In this document: piece by piece, positions 1-7,269 of the stretch
How the letters are laid out: the number at the start of each line of letters is the position of its first letter
How positions within the stretch are numbered: the stretch's first letter is position 1
Assembly: GCA_012511425.1 (NCBI GenBank)
Contig: JAAZGC010000071.1
Location: forward strand, 1-14,956
Direction: 5' to 3'
DNA length: 14,956 bases
From: Clostridiales bacterium
GTDB taxonomy: Bacteria > Bacillota > Clostridia > Oscillospirales > CAG-272
Position numbers and translations under genes: made by a program
The notes under the pieces: generated by a model
What the model was told of the DNA's origin: nothing
Databases searched by the model: none
Seen by the model: the letters and a program-made list of their open reading frames with translations, nothing else

Positions 1-729
1 GACTTCAACATCGAAACCAAGGACGACAAAACTCCCGTCACCGCCGCCGATAAGCGCAGCAACACCGTTATAGTCTCTGCTCTGAACCGCCTGTGGCCGG
101 AGATATCGGTACTCGCCGAGGAGTCGGAGGACGATATAACCCGCCTCCGCCGCCGCTGGTGTTTCGTCGTCGACCCGCTTGACGGCACAAAGGAATTTAT
201 CAGCCGCAACGGGGAGTTTACCGTTAATATCGCCCTTGTTTTCGACGGCAATCCCGTCATAGGCGTTATTTACGTACCGGTAACCGGCGAGCTGTATAAA
301 GGCATCAACTGGCGAGGCATTCGCCGCGCCGAGCGAAGCCGTTTATCCGTCGGAACTGAAACGCTATCCGAGCCGCTGCGCGAAATCAAAGTCTCCGACA
401 GAACCGACGAGCTCATAGTCATGCAGAGCCGCAGCTTCGGTTCCGACCGTCTTGACGCGCTTCTTGAAAAGAACGCAAACCGTATCTCAAAAACCATAAG
501 CTCGGGCAGTTCGTTAAAAGGCTGCCGCATAGCCGAAGGACGCGCCGATATCTACTACCGCTTCGGGCTTACCCATGAATGGGACACCGCCGCAATGCAG
601 TGCATTGTCGAAGCCGCCGGCGGAGTTTTCCGTCAGATGCACGGTCAGAAGATGGCATATAACCGCTCCGACACTCTCAACCGCGACGGATTTTACATCC
701 TGAACCGCCCGGAAAACGCGCTTGAGTGA
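1..729 (+). CDS. cysQ: 3'(2'),5'-bisphosphate nucleotidase (CysQ family), N-terminus cut by window edge
   Basis: The open frame runs in from base 1 (frame 1) and stops at TGA 727-729, giving 242 visible residues. Roughly the first 30 residues of the usual CysQ length are missing. Signature elements of the Mg-dependent, Li-sensitive phosphatase fold (inositol monophosphatase superfamily) appear in order: a T-A-A-D-K stretch near residue 15, A-E-E-S near 39 (metal-binding Glu), DPLDGTKEF near 59-67 (metal-binding DxxD), and HEWDTAA near 194-200 (C-terminal metal Asp). The family dephosphorylates PAP to AMP, or PAPS to APS, in the cytoplasm and relieves PAP toxicity. It lies 40 bp upstream of cysD on the same strand, which supports the sulfate-assimilation role over inositol monophosphatase. 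The promoter lies outside the window. Confidence 0.92.
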   Translation, partial: DFNIETKDDKTPVTAADKRSNTVIVSALNRLWPEISVLAEESEDDITRLRRRWCFVVDPLDGTKEFISRNGEFTVNIALVFDGNPVIGVIYVPVTGELYKGINWRGIRRAERSRLSVGTETLSEPLREIKVSDRTDELIVMQSRSFGSDRLDALLEKNANRISKTISSGSSLKGCRIAEGRADIYYRFGLTHEWDTAAMQCIVEAAGGVFRQMHGQKMAYNRSDTLNRDGFYILNRPENALE

Positions 730-756
730 TCGGAACGAAACGATAAAACAAATCAC

Positions 757-761
757 GGAGG
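757..761 (+). promoter_or_regulatory. Shine-Dalgarno of cysD
   Basis: GGAGG sits 8 bases before ATG 770 and fixes that start. It contrasts with the two next genes (starts 1730 and 3614), which lack a recognisable SD. Confidence 0.8.
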
Positions 762-769
762 ATTCATAA

Positions 770-1690
770 ATGTCGGAATCCCGCAGAACATACGACAAAG
801 CCGCCTACGAGGCGCATCTTGTCGAGCTGGAAAACAAAAGCGTCTATCTCCTGCGCGAAGCTTACGCCAACTTCAAGGAGCTGTGCATGCTCTGGAGCAT
901 CGGCAAAGACTCGACCGTCATGCTCTGGCTTGCGCGCAAGGCTTTTTACGGTCATGTCCCCTTTCCCCTCGTTCATGTCGACACGCATTATAAAATTCCC
1001 GAGATGATCGAATACCGCGACCGCCTCGCCCGAGAGTGGCGCATTGATATGATATACGGCGAAAACAAAGCCGCCCTCGACGCAAAGGAAACCTTTCCCG
1101 ACGGCCGTCTCAGCCACATCGAGTGCTGCCGCAAGCTCAAGACAGAGGCGCTGACTCACACCTTGGCCGGCGACTGGCCGCGCTACCGGATGAATCACGA
1201 CACCGGCCGCTACGAAGTCGACAGCAACACCGAACCTTACACCGGCGTTATAGTCGGCGTCCGTGCCGATGAGGAGGGCAGCCGCTCCAAAGAGCGCTAT
1301 TTCAGCCCCCGCGACAAAAACAACGACTGGGGTGTCGGCGATCAGCCTCCCGAATTCTGGGGACAGTATAAAACCGACTTTGCCCCCGGAACCCACGTCC
1401 GCATCCATCCCCTGCTCGACTGGACCGAGCTCGATATCTGGGAATACATCCGCCGCGAGTCTATCCCCGTCGTCTCCCTTTATTTCGATCAGGGCAGCGG
1501 CAGACGCTATCGCTCATTGGGCTGCGCTCCCTGCACAACCCCGGTCGAATCGACGGCGAAGAATCTCGACGATATCATCGAAGAGCTCAGAACCGGCAAA
1601 TTCTCGAACATCGCCGAACGCAGCGGCCGCGAGCAGGACAAAGAAGACGGCGGCGGGCTTGAGGAACTCCGCAAAGACGGCTATATGTAA
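770..1690 (+). CDS. cysD: Sulfate adenylyltransferase subunit 2 (CysD)
   Basis: This 306-residue protein matches the usual length of CysD (about 300). It is the catalytic, ATP-pyrophosphatase-fold subunit of the heterodimeric sulfurylase that makes APS from ATP and sulfate. The PP-loop is SIGKDS (residues 43-48), a variant of SGGKDS, followed by a hydrophobic helix. Other family hallmarks are VDTHYKIPEM near 80, the R-S-K-E-R-Y-F-S motif near 175-182, a G-C-x-P-C-T motif near residue 247, and the C-terminal tail ending in DGYM. The start at ATG 770 has an ideal SD. It sits between cysQ and the cysN-type gene in the same orientation, so the three probably form one operon. Family assignment is very secure. 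It could also be named nodP in a sulfation context. Confidence 0.96.
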   Translation: MSESRRTYDKAAYEAHLVELENKSVYLLREAYANFKELCMLWSIGKDSTVMLWLARKAFYGHVPFPLVHVDTHYKIPEMIEYRDRLAREWRIDMIYGENKAALDAKETFPDGRLSHIECCRKLKTEALTHTLAGDWPRYRMNHDTGRYEVDSNTEPYTGVIVGVRADEEGSRSKERYFSPRDKNNDWGVGDQPPEFWGQYKTDFAPGTHVRIHPLLDWTELDIWEYIRRESIPVVSLYFDQGSGRRYRSLGCAPCTTPVESTAKNLDDIIEELRTGKFSNIAERSGREQDKEDGGGLEELRKDGYM

Positions 1691-1729
1691 TAAACGGTTC
1701 GCTGTATATATAGTATTGGTTGAATTTAT

Positions 1730-3517
1730 ATGAATATTGTAATAGTCGGGCATGTTGACCACGGCAAGAGCACCGTCATCGGCAGGCTTCTGGCGGATAC
1801 CGATTCGCTTCCGCAGGGCAAGCTGGAGCAGGTGCGTGAGATGTGCCGCCGCAACTCAAAGCCCTTTGAATACGCCTTTCTGCTCGACGCACTCAAAGAC
1901 GAGCGCAGCCAGGGAATAACCATCGACGCCGCGCGCTGCTTTTTCAAAACGGCAAAGCGGGATTACCTGATAATCGACGCCCCCGGGCATATCGAATTCC
2001 TTAAAAACATGATTACCGGCGCTTCCCGCGCCGAAGCCGCGCTGCTTGTCATCGACGCAAACGAAGGCGTCCGCGAAAACTCCCGCCGCCACGGCTATAT
2101 GCTCAAGATGCTCGGGATAAAGCAGGTCGCGGTTCTGGTAAATAAGATGGACCTCGCCGATTATTCCGAAGAAGTTTTTAAATCGATAGAGGCTGAATAC
2201 CGCGGCTTCCTCGAAGAGATCGGAATCCGGGCAAAATCCTTCATACCCGTATCGGCAATGCAGGGAGACAATATCGCTGCGCAAAGCTCTGATATGACAT
2301 GGTATAAAGGCAGAACCGTTCTCGAAGAGCTGGACGCCTTTGACGAAAAGGAATCGGAAGCCGACAGCCTCCCGTTCCGAATGCCGGTTCAGGACGTTTA
2401 CAGGTTTACCGGTTCCGGCGACGACCGCCGCATCATCGCGGGCACCGTCGAGAGCGGAAGACTGAAAATAGGCGACGAATGCGTCTTTTATCCCTCCGGA
2501 AAACACACCCATGTCGCGACTTTCGAACACTTCGGCGCCGGAGAAACTCCGACGGAGATAAAAACCGACATGGCCGCCGGATTTACCATGACCGAGCAGA
2601 TATATATCCGACGCGGGGAAATCTGCTGTCTTTCCGGAGAAAAAACACCGAAGGTCGGCACCTCGTTTGTCGCGTCGCTCTTCTGGCTGGGAATTTCCCC
2701 GATGGTCAAAGAGAAGAATTATCTCCTTAAAATCGGCGCCGCCAAGGTTCCCTGCCAGCTGAAAGAGATAATCTCCACCCTCGACGCCTCGACCCTCGAC
2801 CGCGGCAAAAAGGACAAAATTGACCGCCACGACGTCGCCGAATGCATAATCGAATGCTCAAAACCGATAGCTTTCGACCTGACCTCCGAAATGCCGAAAA
2901 CCAGCCGCTTTGTTCTGGTTGATGAATATGAGATTTCCGGCGGAGGCATTATCACGGCAGAGGTCGAGAAAACCGGAATCTCCGATGTCGCTCGCGATCT
3001 TGCAATGCGCCGAAACGAAAAGTGGGAGACAAGTTCAATCCCGTCCGAGCTGCGCGCAAAGCGTTTCGGACAGCGGCCGGGAATAGTCATTATCACCGGA
3101 CACCGCTATATCGGCAAAAAAGCGATGGCGAAAGAGCTCGAGCGCGAGCTTTGGGACGCGGGACGCCAGGTCTACTTCCTCGGCATCGGCAACCTGCTTT
3201 ACGGTGTTGCCGGAGAGATCAAGGTTGAAGGCGAGATACCCGATCGCTATGAGCATATCCGCCGTCTCGGCGAAGTCGCCAACATAATGATGGATTCGGG
3301 TATGCTTCTGCTTGTCACCTGTGCCGAGTTCACCGCAAACGACATGGAAGTACTCGAAGCGACGGTCGACACCGAGCATATTCACACAGTCTGGCTCGGC
3401 GACAAGGTCACCACCGATGTCGTTCCCGACCTTGCCATCAGCGACGCCTCCGACAGAGACGCAACGGCCGTGCGCATCAAAAGCTTCATGGCCGAGCGCG
3501 GACTGATCTTTATCTGA
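1730..3517 (+). CDS. cysN: CysN-type sulfate adenylyltransferase GTPase with C-terminal APS-kinase-like domain
   Basis: This 595-residue protein is the regulatory GTPase subunit that couples GTP hydrolysis to APS synthesis by CysD. The EF-Tu-like GTPase domain has G1 GHVDHGKS (7-14), G3 DAPGH (83-87) and G4 NKMD (138-141), followed by two beta-barrel domains to about residue 430. Residues about 445-595 resemble the APS kinase (CysC) fold fused in CysNC/NodQ proteins, but the P-loop reads GHRYIGKKA (no Ser/Thr after GK), the DGD motif is replaced by LGIGN, and the APS-binding F-I-S-P stretch is absent. E-H-I-R-R-L-G-E-V-A and D-S-G remain as landmarks. Kinase activity is therefore doubtful. 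An in-frame TGA at 1721 forces the start to ATG 1730, which has no SD but an AT-rich leader. It follows cysD by 39 bp. Confidence 0.93.
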   Translation: MNIVIVGHVDHGKSTVIGRLLADTDSLPQGKLEQVREMCRRNSKPFEYAFLLDALKDERSQGITIDAARCFFKTAKRDYLIIDAPGHIEFLKNMITGASRAEAALLVIDANEGVRENSRRHGYMLKMLGIKQVAVLVNKMDLADYSEEVFKSIEAEYRGFLEEIGIRAKSFIPVSAMQGDNIAAQSSDMTWYKGRTVLEELDAFDEKESEADSLPFRMPVQDVYRFTGSGDDRRIIAGTVESGRLKIGDECVFYPSGKHTHVATFEHFGAGETPTEIKTDMAAGFTMTEQIYIRRGEICCLSGEKTPKVGTSFVASLFWLGISPMVKEKNYLLKIGAAKVPCQLKEIISTLDASTLDRGKKDKIDRHDVAECIIECSKPIAFDLTSEMPKTSRFVLVDEYEISGGGIITAEVEKTGISDVARDLAMRRNEKWETSSIPSELRAKRFGQRPGIVIITGHRYIGKKAMAKELERELWDAGRQVYFLGIGNLLYGVAGEIKVEGEIPDRYEHIRRLGEVANIMMDSGMLLLVTCAEFTANDMEVLEATVDTEHIHTVWLGDKVTTDVVPDLAISDASDRDATAVRIKSFMAERGLIFI

Positions 3518-3563
3518 GCAATATTCCGTTAATTTAATATATAAGTTGAATAACAAGGGCTGA

Positions 3564-3600
3564 CGGGAGAGGCGCTTTTGTTAAAACAAGGTCTCTCCCG
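3564..3600 (+). promoter_or_regulatory. GC-rich hairpin in the aspartokinase leader
   Basis: CGGGAGAGGC (3564-3573) pairs with GTCTCTCCCG (3591-3600) as a 10-bp stem with one G-U pair, closing an AT-rich loop that could itself fold (TTTT with AAAA). It ends 13 bases before the aspartokinase ATG. No U-tract follows, so it is not a standard terminator. It is too short to be a lysine riboswitch. It may be an mRNA-stability or translation-control element, or a processing site between the sulfate and aspartokinase genes. Confidence 0.5.
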
Positions 3601-3613
3601 ACATTGAATAAAT

Positions 3614-4924
3614 ATGCTTAAAGTTGTAAAATTCGGCGGCAGCTCGCTCGCCGACGCCGACCATTTCAGAAAAGCCGCCGAGATTGTAAAGGCGGAAAGC
3701 TCCCGTCACTATGTAATACCGTCCGCGCCCGGAAAGCGTTTCAAAGACGACGACAAGGTCACCGACCTTCTCTACAGCTGCTATGACGCCGCCAATCTCG
3801 GAGAAAATATCGACGATGCGTTTGAGAAAATTGAAAACCGCTATCGCGACATAATCAAGGGGCTCGGAATCTCTCTTTCACTCGAAGATGAATTCCAGGT
3901 GATCCGCGATTCGTTTATGCACAAAGCCGGAAGAGACTATGCCGCGTCAAGAGGCGAATACCTGAACGGCCTTATCATGGCGCATTATCTCGGCTGCGAA
4001 TTTATCGACGCCGCCGATGTGATATTCTTCCGTGACGACGGAACCTTTGATGCCGAGCGCACAAACACGATACTCGGACAGTGCCTGCGGGAGCACGACC
4101 GCGCCGTCATTCCCGGCTTCTACGGATCGATGCCGAACGACACGATAAAAACTTTTTCCCGCGGCGGTTCGGATATCACCGGCTCTATAGTCGCCCGCGC
4201 CTCAATGTGCGATATATATGAAAACTGGACGGATGTTTCCGGCTTCATGATGGCGGACCCGCGGATAGTTGATAACCCGAAGCCCATCGATGTCATCACC
4301 TACCGGGAACTTCGCGAGCTTGCCTATATGGGCGCCGGCGTGCTGCATGAGGAAGCGATATTCCCGGTTCGCTTTGCCGGAATTCCGATTAACATCCGCA
4401 ACACAAACGACCCCTCCGCTGCAGGAACGATGATAGTCCCGGATGCGCCGGCAGGAGACAGAATCGTTACCGGCATTGCCGGGAAAAAAGGCTTCTCGGT
4501 CATAACTGTCGACAAGGAACTGATGAACACCGAGATAGGCTTCGGCCGGAGGCTGCTTTCGGTGCTTGAACGGGAAAAGATTAATTTCGAGCATCTGCCG
4601 AGCGGTATCGATACGATGTCCGTCGTAGTCGCAACGCCGGTGCTTCAGGGGCGCCGCGACCGCATCATCGACGAGCTCTGCGATATGCTGAATCCGGATT
4701 CGATACATATAGAAGACCACCTTGCCCTTGTCGCCGTCGTCGGCCGCGGCATGAAAGCTGCGAAGGGAACCGCCGCGAGAGTATTCACCTCGATCAGCGA
4801 AGCCGATATCAACATCAAGATGATCGACCAGGGTTCGTCCGAGCTTAATATAATTGTCGGCGTTAAGGACGATGATTTCGAGAAGACGATGAAAGTGATT
4901 TATGAGGAATTTGTCGAGGGCTGA
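3614..4924 (+). CDS. lysC: Aspartate kinase, monofunctional, with two C-terminal ACT domains
   Basis: This 436-residue protein phosphorylates aspartate to 4-phosphoaspartate, the first step toward lysine/diaminopimelate, threonine and methionine. The N-terminal kinase domain has KFGGSS (6-11), S-R-G-E-Y-L-N-G (112-119), the conserved FSRGGSDITGSIVARA (181-196), and WTDVSGFMMADPRIV (205-219). Two ACT domains follow, at about 293-365 and 370-436, including the VGRGM and V-F-T-S-I-S-E-A-D-I-N-I-K-M elements that usually bind the feedback amino acid. The length and architecture match aspartokinases of Clostridia. No homoserine dehydrogenase domain is fused. No clear SD precedes ATG 3614, and a hairpin lies just upstream. 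Which amino acid inhibits it cannot be read from the sequence. Confidence 0.95.
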   Translation: MLKVVKFGGSSLADADHFRKAAEIVKAESSRHYVIPSAPGKRFKDDDKVTDLLYSCYDAANLGENIDDAFEKIENRYRDIIKGLGISLSLEDEFQVIRDSFMHKAGRDYAASRGEYLNGLIMAHYLGCEFIDAADVIFFRDDGTFDAERTNTILGQCLREHDRAVIPGFYGSMPNDTIKTFSRGGSDITGSIVARASMCDIYENWTDVSGFMMADPRIVDNPKPIDVITYRELRELAYMGAGVLHEEAIFPVRFAGIPINIRNTNDPSAAGTMIVPDAPAGDRIVTGIAGKKGFSVITVDKELMNTEIGFGRRLLSVLEREKINFEHLPSGIDTMSVVVATPVLQGRRDRIIDELCDMLNPDSIHIEDHLALVAVVGRGMKAAKGTAARVFTSISEADINIKMIDQGSSELNIIVGVKDDDFEKTMKVIYEEFVEG

Positions 4925-4959
4925 ACCTCACTCCCCGCATCAAAGAATCGATCGGATTG

Positions 4960-5847
4960 ATGTATAAAATAATAGACATTCACACCCATATATATCCCGA
5001 GAAGATAGCAGAAAAAGCCTGCAGCTCACTCGGTGAATTTTACGATTTCCCGATACAGGGAAAGGCGACATACAGAGACATAAAGGCTCAGTCGCTCGGT
5101 TTTGAAAAAGTCATATCCGCCGAAGACCCGGAAAACTCGGCTTCTGTTGCCGGATTTGTGCTGCTAAACGCCGCAACTTCGCCGCATCAGGTGCAAAAGG
5201 TAAACGATACCCTTGCCAAAAATGTATTAAGGGCGCGGGAAGACGGCTTTTTCTGCCGCGGCTTTGCCGGTATGCATCAGGATTACGAGGATATGAAAAG
5301 CGAAGTCGAGCGCTGCGAAGCGATAGGGCTTACCGGTTTTAAGCTTCACCCGGATATTCAGGGCTGCGATATTGATGATTCGCGCTTTCTCCCGCTTTAC
5401 GAAGCCTGCGAAGGACGGTTACCGGTATTTTTCCATATGGGAGACGACAGAGCTGATTATCAATATTCCACGCCGGCAAAGCTGCGGCGAATTCTCGATA
5501 TGTTCCCGCGGCTGAAAGCGGTTGCGGCGCATTTCGGCTGCTATAAAACGTGGTCGGCAGGCGCGGAATGCCTCTGGGACGACCCGAATGTTTACTTCGA
5601 CTGTTCCTCTGCTCTCTGGGCGCTTTCACCTGATGCGGCCGTCAATCTGATAAGGCGGATATCTCCCGGCAGGATGCTTTACGGAACCGACTATCCGGTT
5701 TTCAGCTTTCTGCCCTACTACCGGCTGTTTGCAAAACTCGATCTGACAGAGACTGAAAAAGAAGACATTCTGTATAACAACGCAATCCGCTTCTTCGAAA
5801 TGTGCGACGCGGAAAACGCCGCTTATCACGCCCGCAGCGGCAAATAA
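4960..5847 (+). CDS. Amidohydrolase (Amidohydro_2-type metal-dependent hydrolase)
   Basis: This 295-residue TIM-barrel hydrolase has metal-binding landmarks in order: HTH (8-10) at the end of the first strand, GLTGFKLHP (123-131), FHMGD (158-162), AHFGC (190-194) and YGTDYP (241-246). That order is typical of the amidohydrolase-2 / ACMSD-like group. The substrate cannot be inferred. It starts 35 bp after the aspartokinase stop, in the same orientation, so the two are probably co-transcribed and the transcript ends at the terminator at 5862-5888. I prefer ATG 4960. The adjacent TTG 4957 would add one residue, and neither has a strong SD. The protein has no signal peptide and is likely cytoplasmic. 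Family is secure, specific function unknown. Confidence 0.85.
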   Translation: MYKIIDIHTHIYPEKIAEKACSSLGEFYDFPIQGKATYRDIKAQSLGFEKVISAEDPENSASVAGFVLLNAATSPHQVQKVNDTLAKNVLRAREDGFFCRGFAGMHQDYEDMKSEVERCEAIGLTGFKLHPDIQGCDIDDSRFLPLYEACEGRLPVFFHMGDDRADYQYSTPAKLRRILDMFPRLKAVAAHFGCYKTWSAGAECLWDDPNVYFDCSSALWALSPDAAVNLIRRISPGRMLYGTDYPVFSFLPYYRLFAKLDLTETEKEDILYNNAIRFFEMCDAENAAYHARSGK

Positions 5848-5861
5848 TCGATATAATTACG

Positions 5862-5888
5862 AAAGGAAGCCGCAGAGCTTCCTTTTTT
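5862..5888 (+). terminator. Intrinsic terminator between amidohydrolase and FkbM methyltransferase
   Basis: AAAGGAAGC (5862-5870) pairs with GCTTCCTTT (5877-5885) around a 6-base loop and runs into a T6 tract ending at 5888. The SD-like GAGGGG of the next gene begins immediately after (5889-5894), so read-through here would directly control that gene. Confidence 0.85.
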
Positions 5889-5900
5889 GAGGGGTTATAA

Positions 5901-7001
5901 ATGATGCAATACGACTCGGTATGGCGGCGGATGGCAGACTGCCCGCTTCCGCTCGTGATGTACGGTACCGGCGACGGCGCGGACAGGATATGCGATATGC
6001 TGAATCATTTCGGCCGCGAACCCGCCGCTTTTTTCGCATCGGAAGAACGGGTCAGGCCGGGGCGTATTTTCCGCGGCAAGCCTATAAAGAGCTATAACGA
6101 AGTCTGCCGGGATTTTCCGGAATTCGCCGTCGTCCTTGGTTTCGGCTCGGATCTGCCGGATGTGGTTTTGCGGATAAATGACCTGTCCCGGCGGCATAAA
6201 CTTTTCGTCCCGGAAATCGCCCCGTCCCCGGACGCGGAAGACCCGGGAAATGACATATTCACATCAAAAACGGCGCTGAAATACCGCAACGAAATCTCTG
6301 CCTGCCGCGCTTTATGGGCTGACTCGCAGTCGAGGCGGCTCTTTGATGCAATCCTGCGTTTCCGAATAAGCGGTGATATCGCCGATATTGCCGGAACCGC
6401 TTCGCAGGATATGTATCTTCCGCTATATCACTCGAAAAAAAGCTATAAAACCGCCGCCGACTTGGGCGCGAACCGCGGTCAGACGTCGCTTGAACTGCTC
6501 ATGCGCTTCCCGATGCTTTCCCGTGTAATCGCGATGGAGCCGGATATGACGAATTTCCGCAAGCTCGGCGCGGCGGTAAGACAGGACAGCCGGATAGAGC
6601 CGTATAACATAGCCGCATGGGATGAGAACGCGCAGATAACCGTGTTCGGCGACGGTTCCCGCGGCAGTTCCGCCGATCGGGCAGATAAGAGCAAAAACCG
6701 CCGTTTCCGCCCGACAAATATCCGCGCCGCCGCCTTCGACAGCATAATTGACGGTGACTGCGACCTTCTGCATATCGACGTCGAAGGCTCGGAACTGCGG
6801 GCGCTGAAAGGAGCAATGGAAACAATAAGCCGCTGTCAACCGGATATTATGCTCGCCGTGTATCACCGGATGACCGATCTTTTCTTGCTCCCGCTGCTTA
6901 TCCGCCGCCTGATGCCGGAAAAAAGTCTCTATCTCCGCCGCCCCGATTCGTATCCGGCATGGGATCTTACTCTCACGGCGATAAGCAGAACGCAATGTTA
7001 A
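5901..7001 (+). CDS. FkbM-family SAM-dependent methyltransferase with N-terminal nucleotide-binding-like domain
   Basis: The protein has 366 residues. The C-terminal half is an FkbM-type methyltransferase: SAM-binding DLGANRGQTS (187-196), acidic-loop motif AMEPD (211-215), and the family hallmark HIDVEGSELRALKGA (291-305) followed by Q-P-D-I-M-L-A-V-Y-H. The first roughly 110 residues begin with a Rossmann-like glycine motif, LVMYGTGDGADRICDML (18-34), seen in two-domain FkbM proteins of surface-polysaccharide or glycan clusters. Such enzymes usually O-methylate sugars or related groups; the acceptor here is unknown. SD-like GAGGGG precedes the start; ATG 5904 is an equally plausible start. 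No glycosyltransferase is in view. It is separated from the upstream gene by a terminator, and its stop codon lies at the edge of the repeat starting near 7005. Confidence 0.88.
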   Translation: MMQYDSVWRRMADCPLPLVMYGTGDGADRICDMLNHFGREPAAFFASEERVRPGRIFRGKPIKSYNEVCRDFPEFAVVLGFGSDLPDVVLRINDLSRRHKLFVPEIAPSPDAEDPGNDIFTSKTALKYRNEISACRALWADSQSRRLFDAILRFRISGDIADIAGTASQDMYLPLYHSKKSYKTAADLGANRGQTSLELLMRFPMLSRVIAMEPDMTNFRKLGAAVRQDSRIEPYNIAAWDENAQITVFGDGSRGSSADRADKSKNRRFRPTNIRAAAFDSIIDGDCDLLHIDVEGSELRALKGAMETISRCQPDIMLAVYHRMTDLFLLPLLIRRLMPEKSLYLRRPDSYPAWDLTLTAISRTQC

Positions 7002-7004
7002 AAC

Positions 7005-7107
7005 TGCACAAAAACAACACTCACGAAATATTACATTCGCTGAAAATAAAAAATGTCCTAAAAATTATGGTCTTTTGAATGGGTATCGTATATAATATAA
7101 TTGCGAT
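7005..7107 (+). repeat. Promoter-bearing direct repeat, copy 1
   Basis: Hand alignment with 8152-8255 shows the same order of identical blocks with nearly the same spacing: TGCACAAA, TCGCTGAAAATA, then TATAATATAATTGCGAT. The -10 hexamer TATAAT (7091-7096) is intact, but the -35 position reads TGGTCT, so the promoter is probably weak or dead. The rest of the gap to the pseudogene (7108-7269) holds no convincing gene. It does contain an inverted repeat, 7137-7146 with 7160-7168 (CGCAAATAAT / ATTATTGCG, one bulge). Confidence 0.75.
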
Positions 7108-7269
7108 AAACTTTAACACGCCCCCTCCGATGGCTGCGCAAATAATCGTGTATATTTGAATTATTGCGTTAATGGCTCATCGACACAGTAAATAGGCTTA
7201 CTGAAAAAATCACGACACCGATGCCGAGGCATTGAGCGTTTGTTTATGTAATAATAGAGTGAGGAGATT

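Noticed and set aside
764..1408. Long antisense ORF of 214 codons opposite cysD, and similar long ORFs opposite cysN, transketolase and aspartokinase
   Set aside because: These are shadows of GC-rich codon use on the coding strand. They have no SD and no recognisable motifs.
3518..3613. Lysine riboswitch upstream of the aspartokinase
   Set aside because: The gap is only 96 bp, shorter than a lysine aptamer (about 170 nt), and its single hairpin does not match the five-helix fold.
6995..7078. 27-codon ORF overlapping the FkbM stop (starts MLKLHKNN), with a similar 40-codon ORF at 8097-8219
   Set aside because: Both lie within the direct-repeat copies and read similar peptides (shared SLKI). 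However, the differences between copies are spread over all codon positions, there is no SD for either, and the second ORF ends inside the -35 box. The likeness is better explained by DNA repeat homology.
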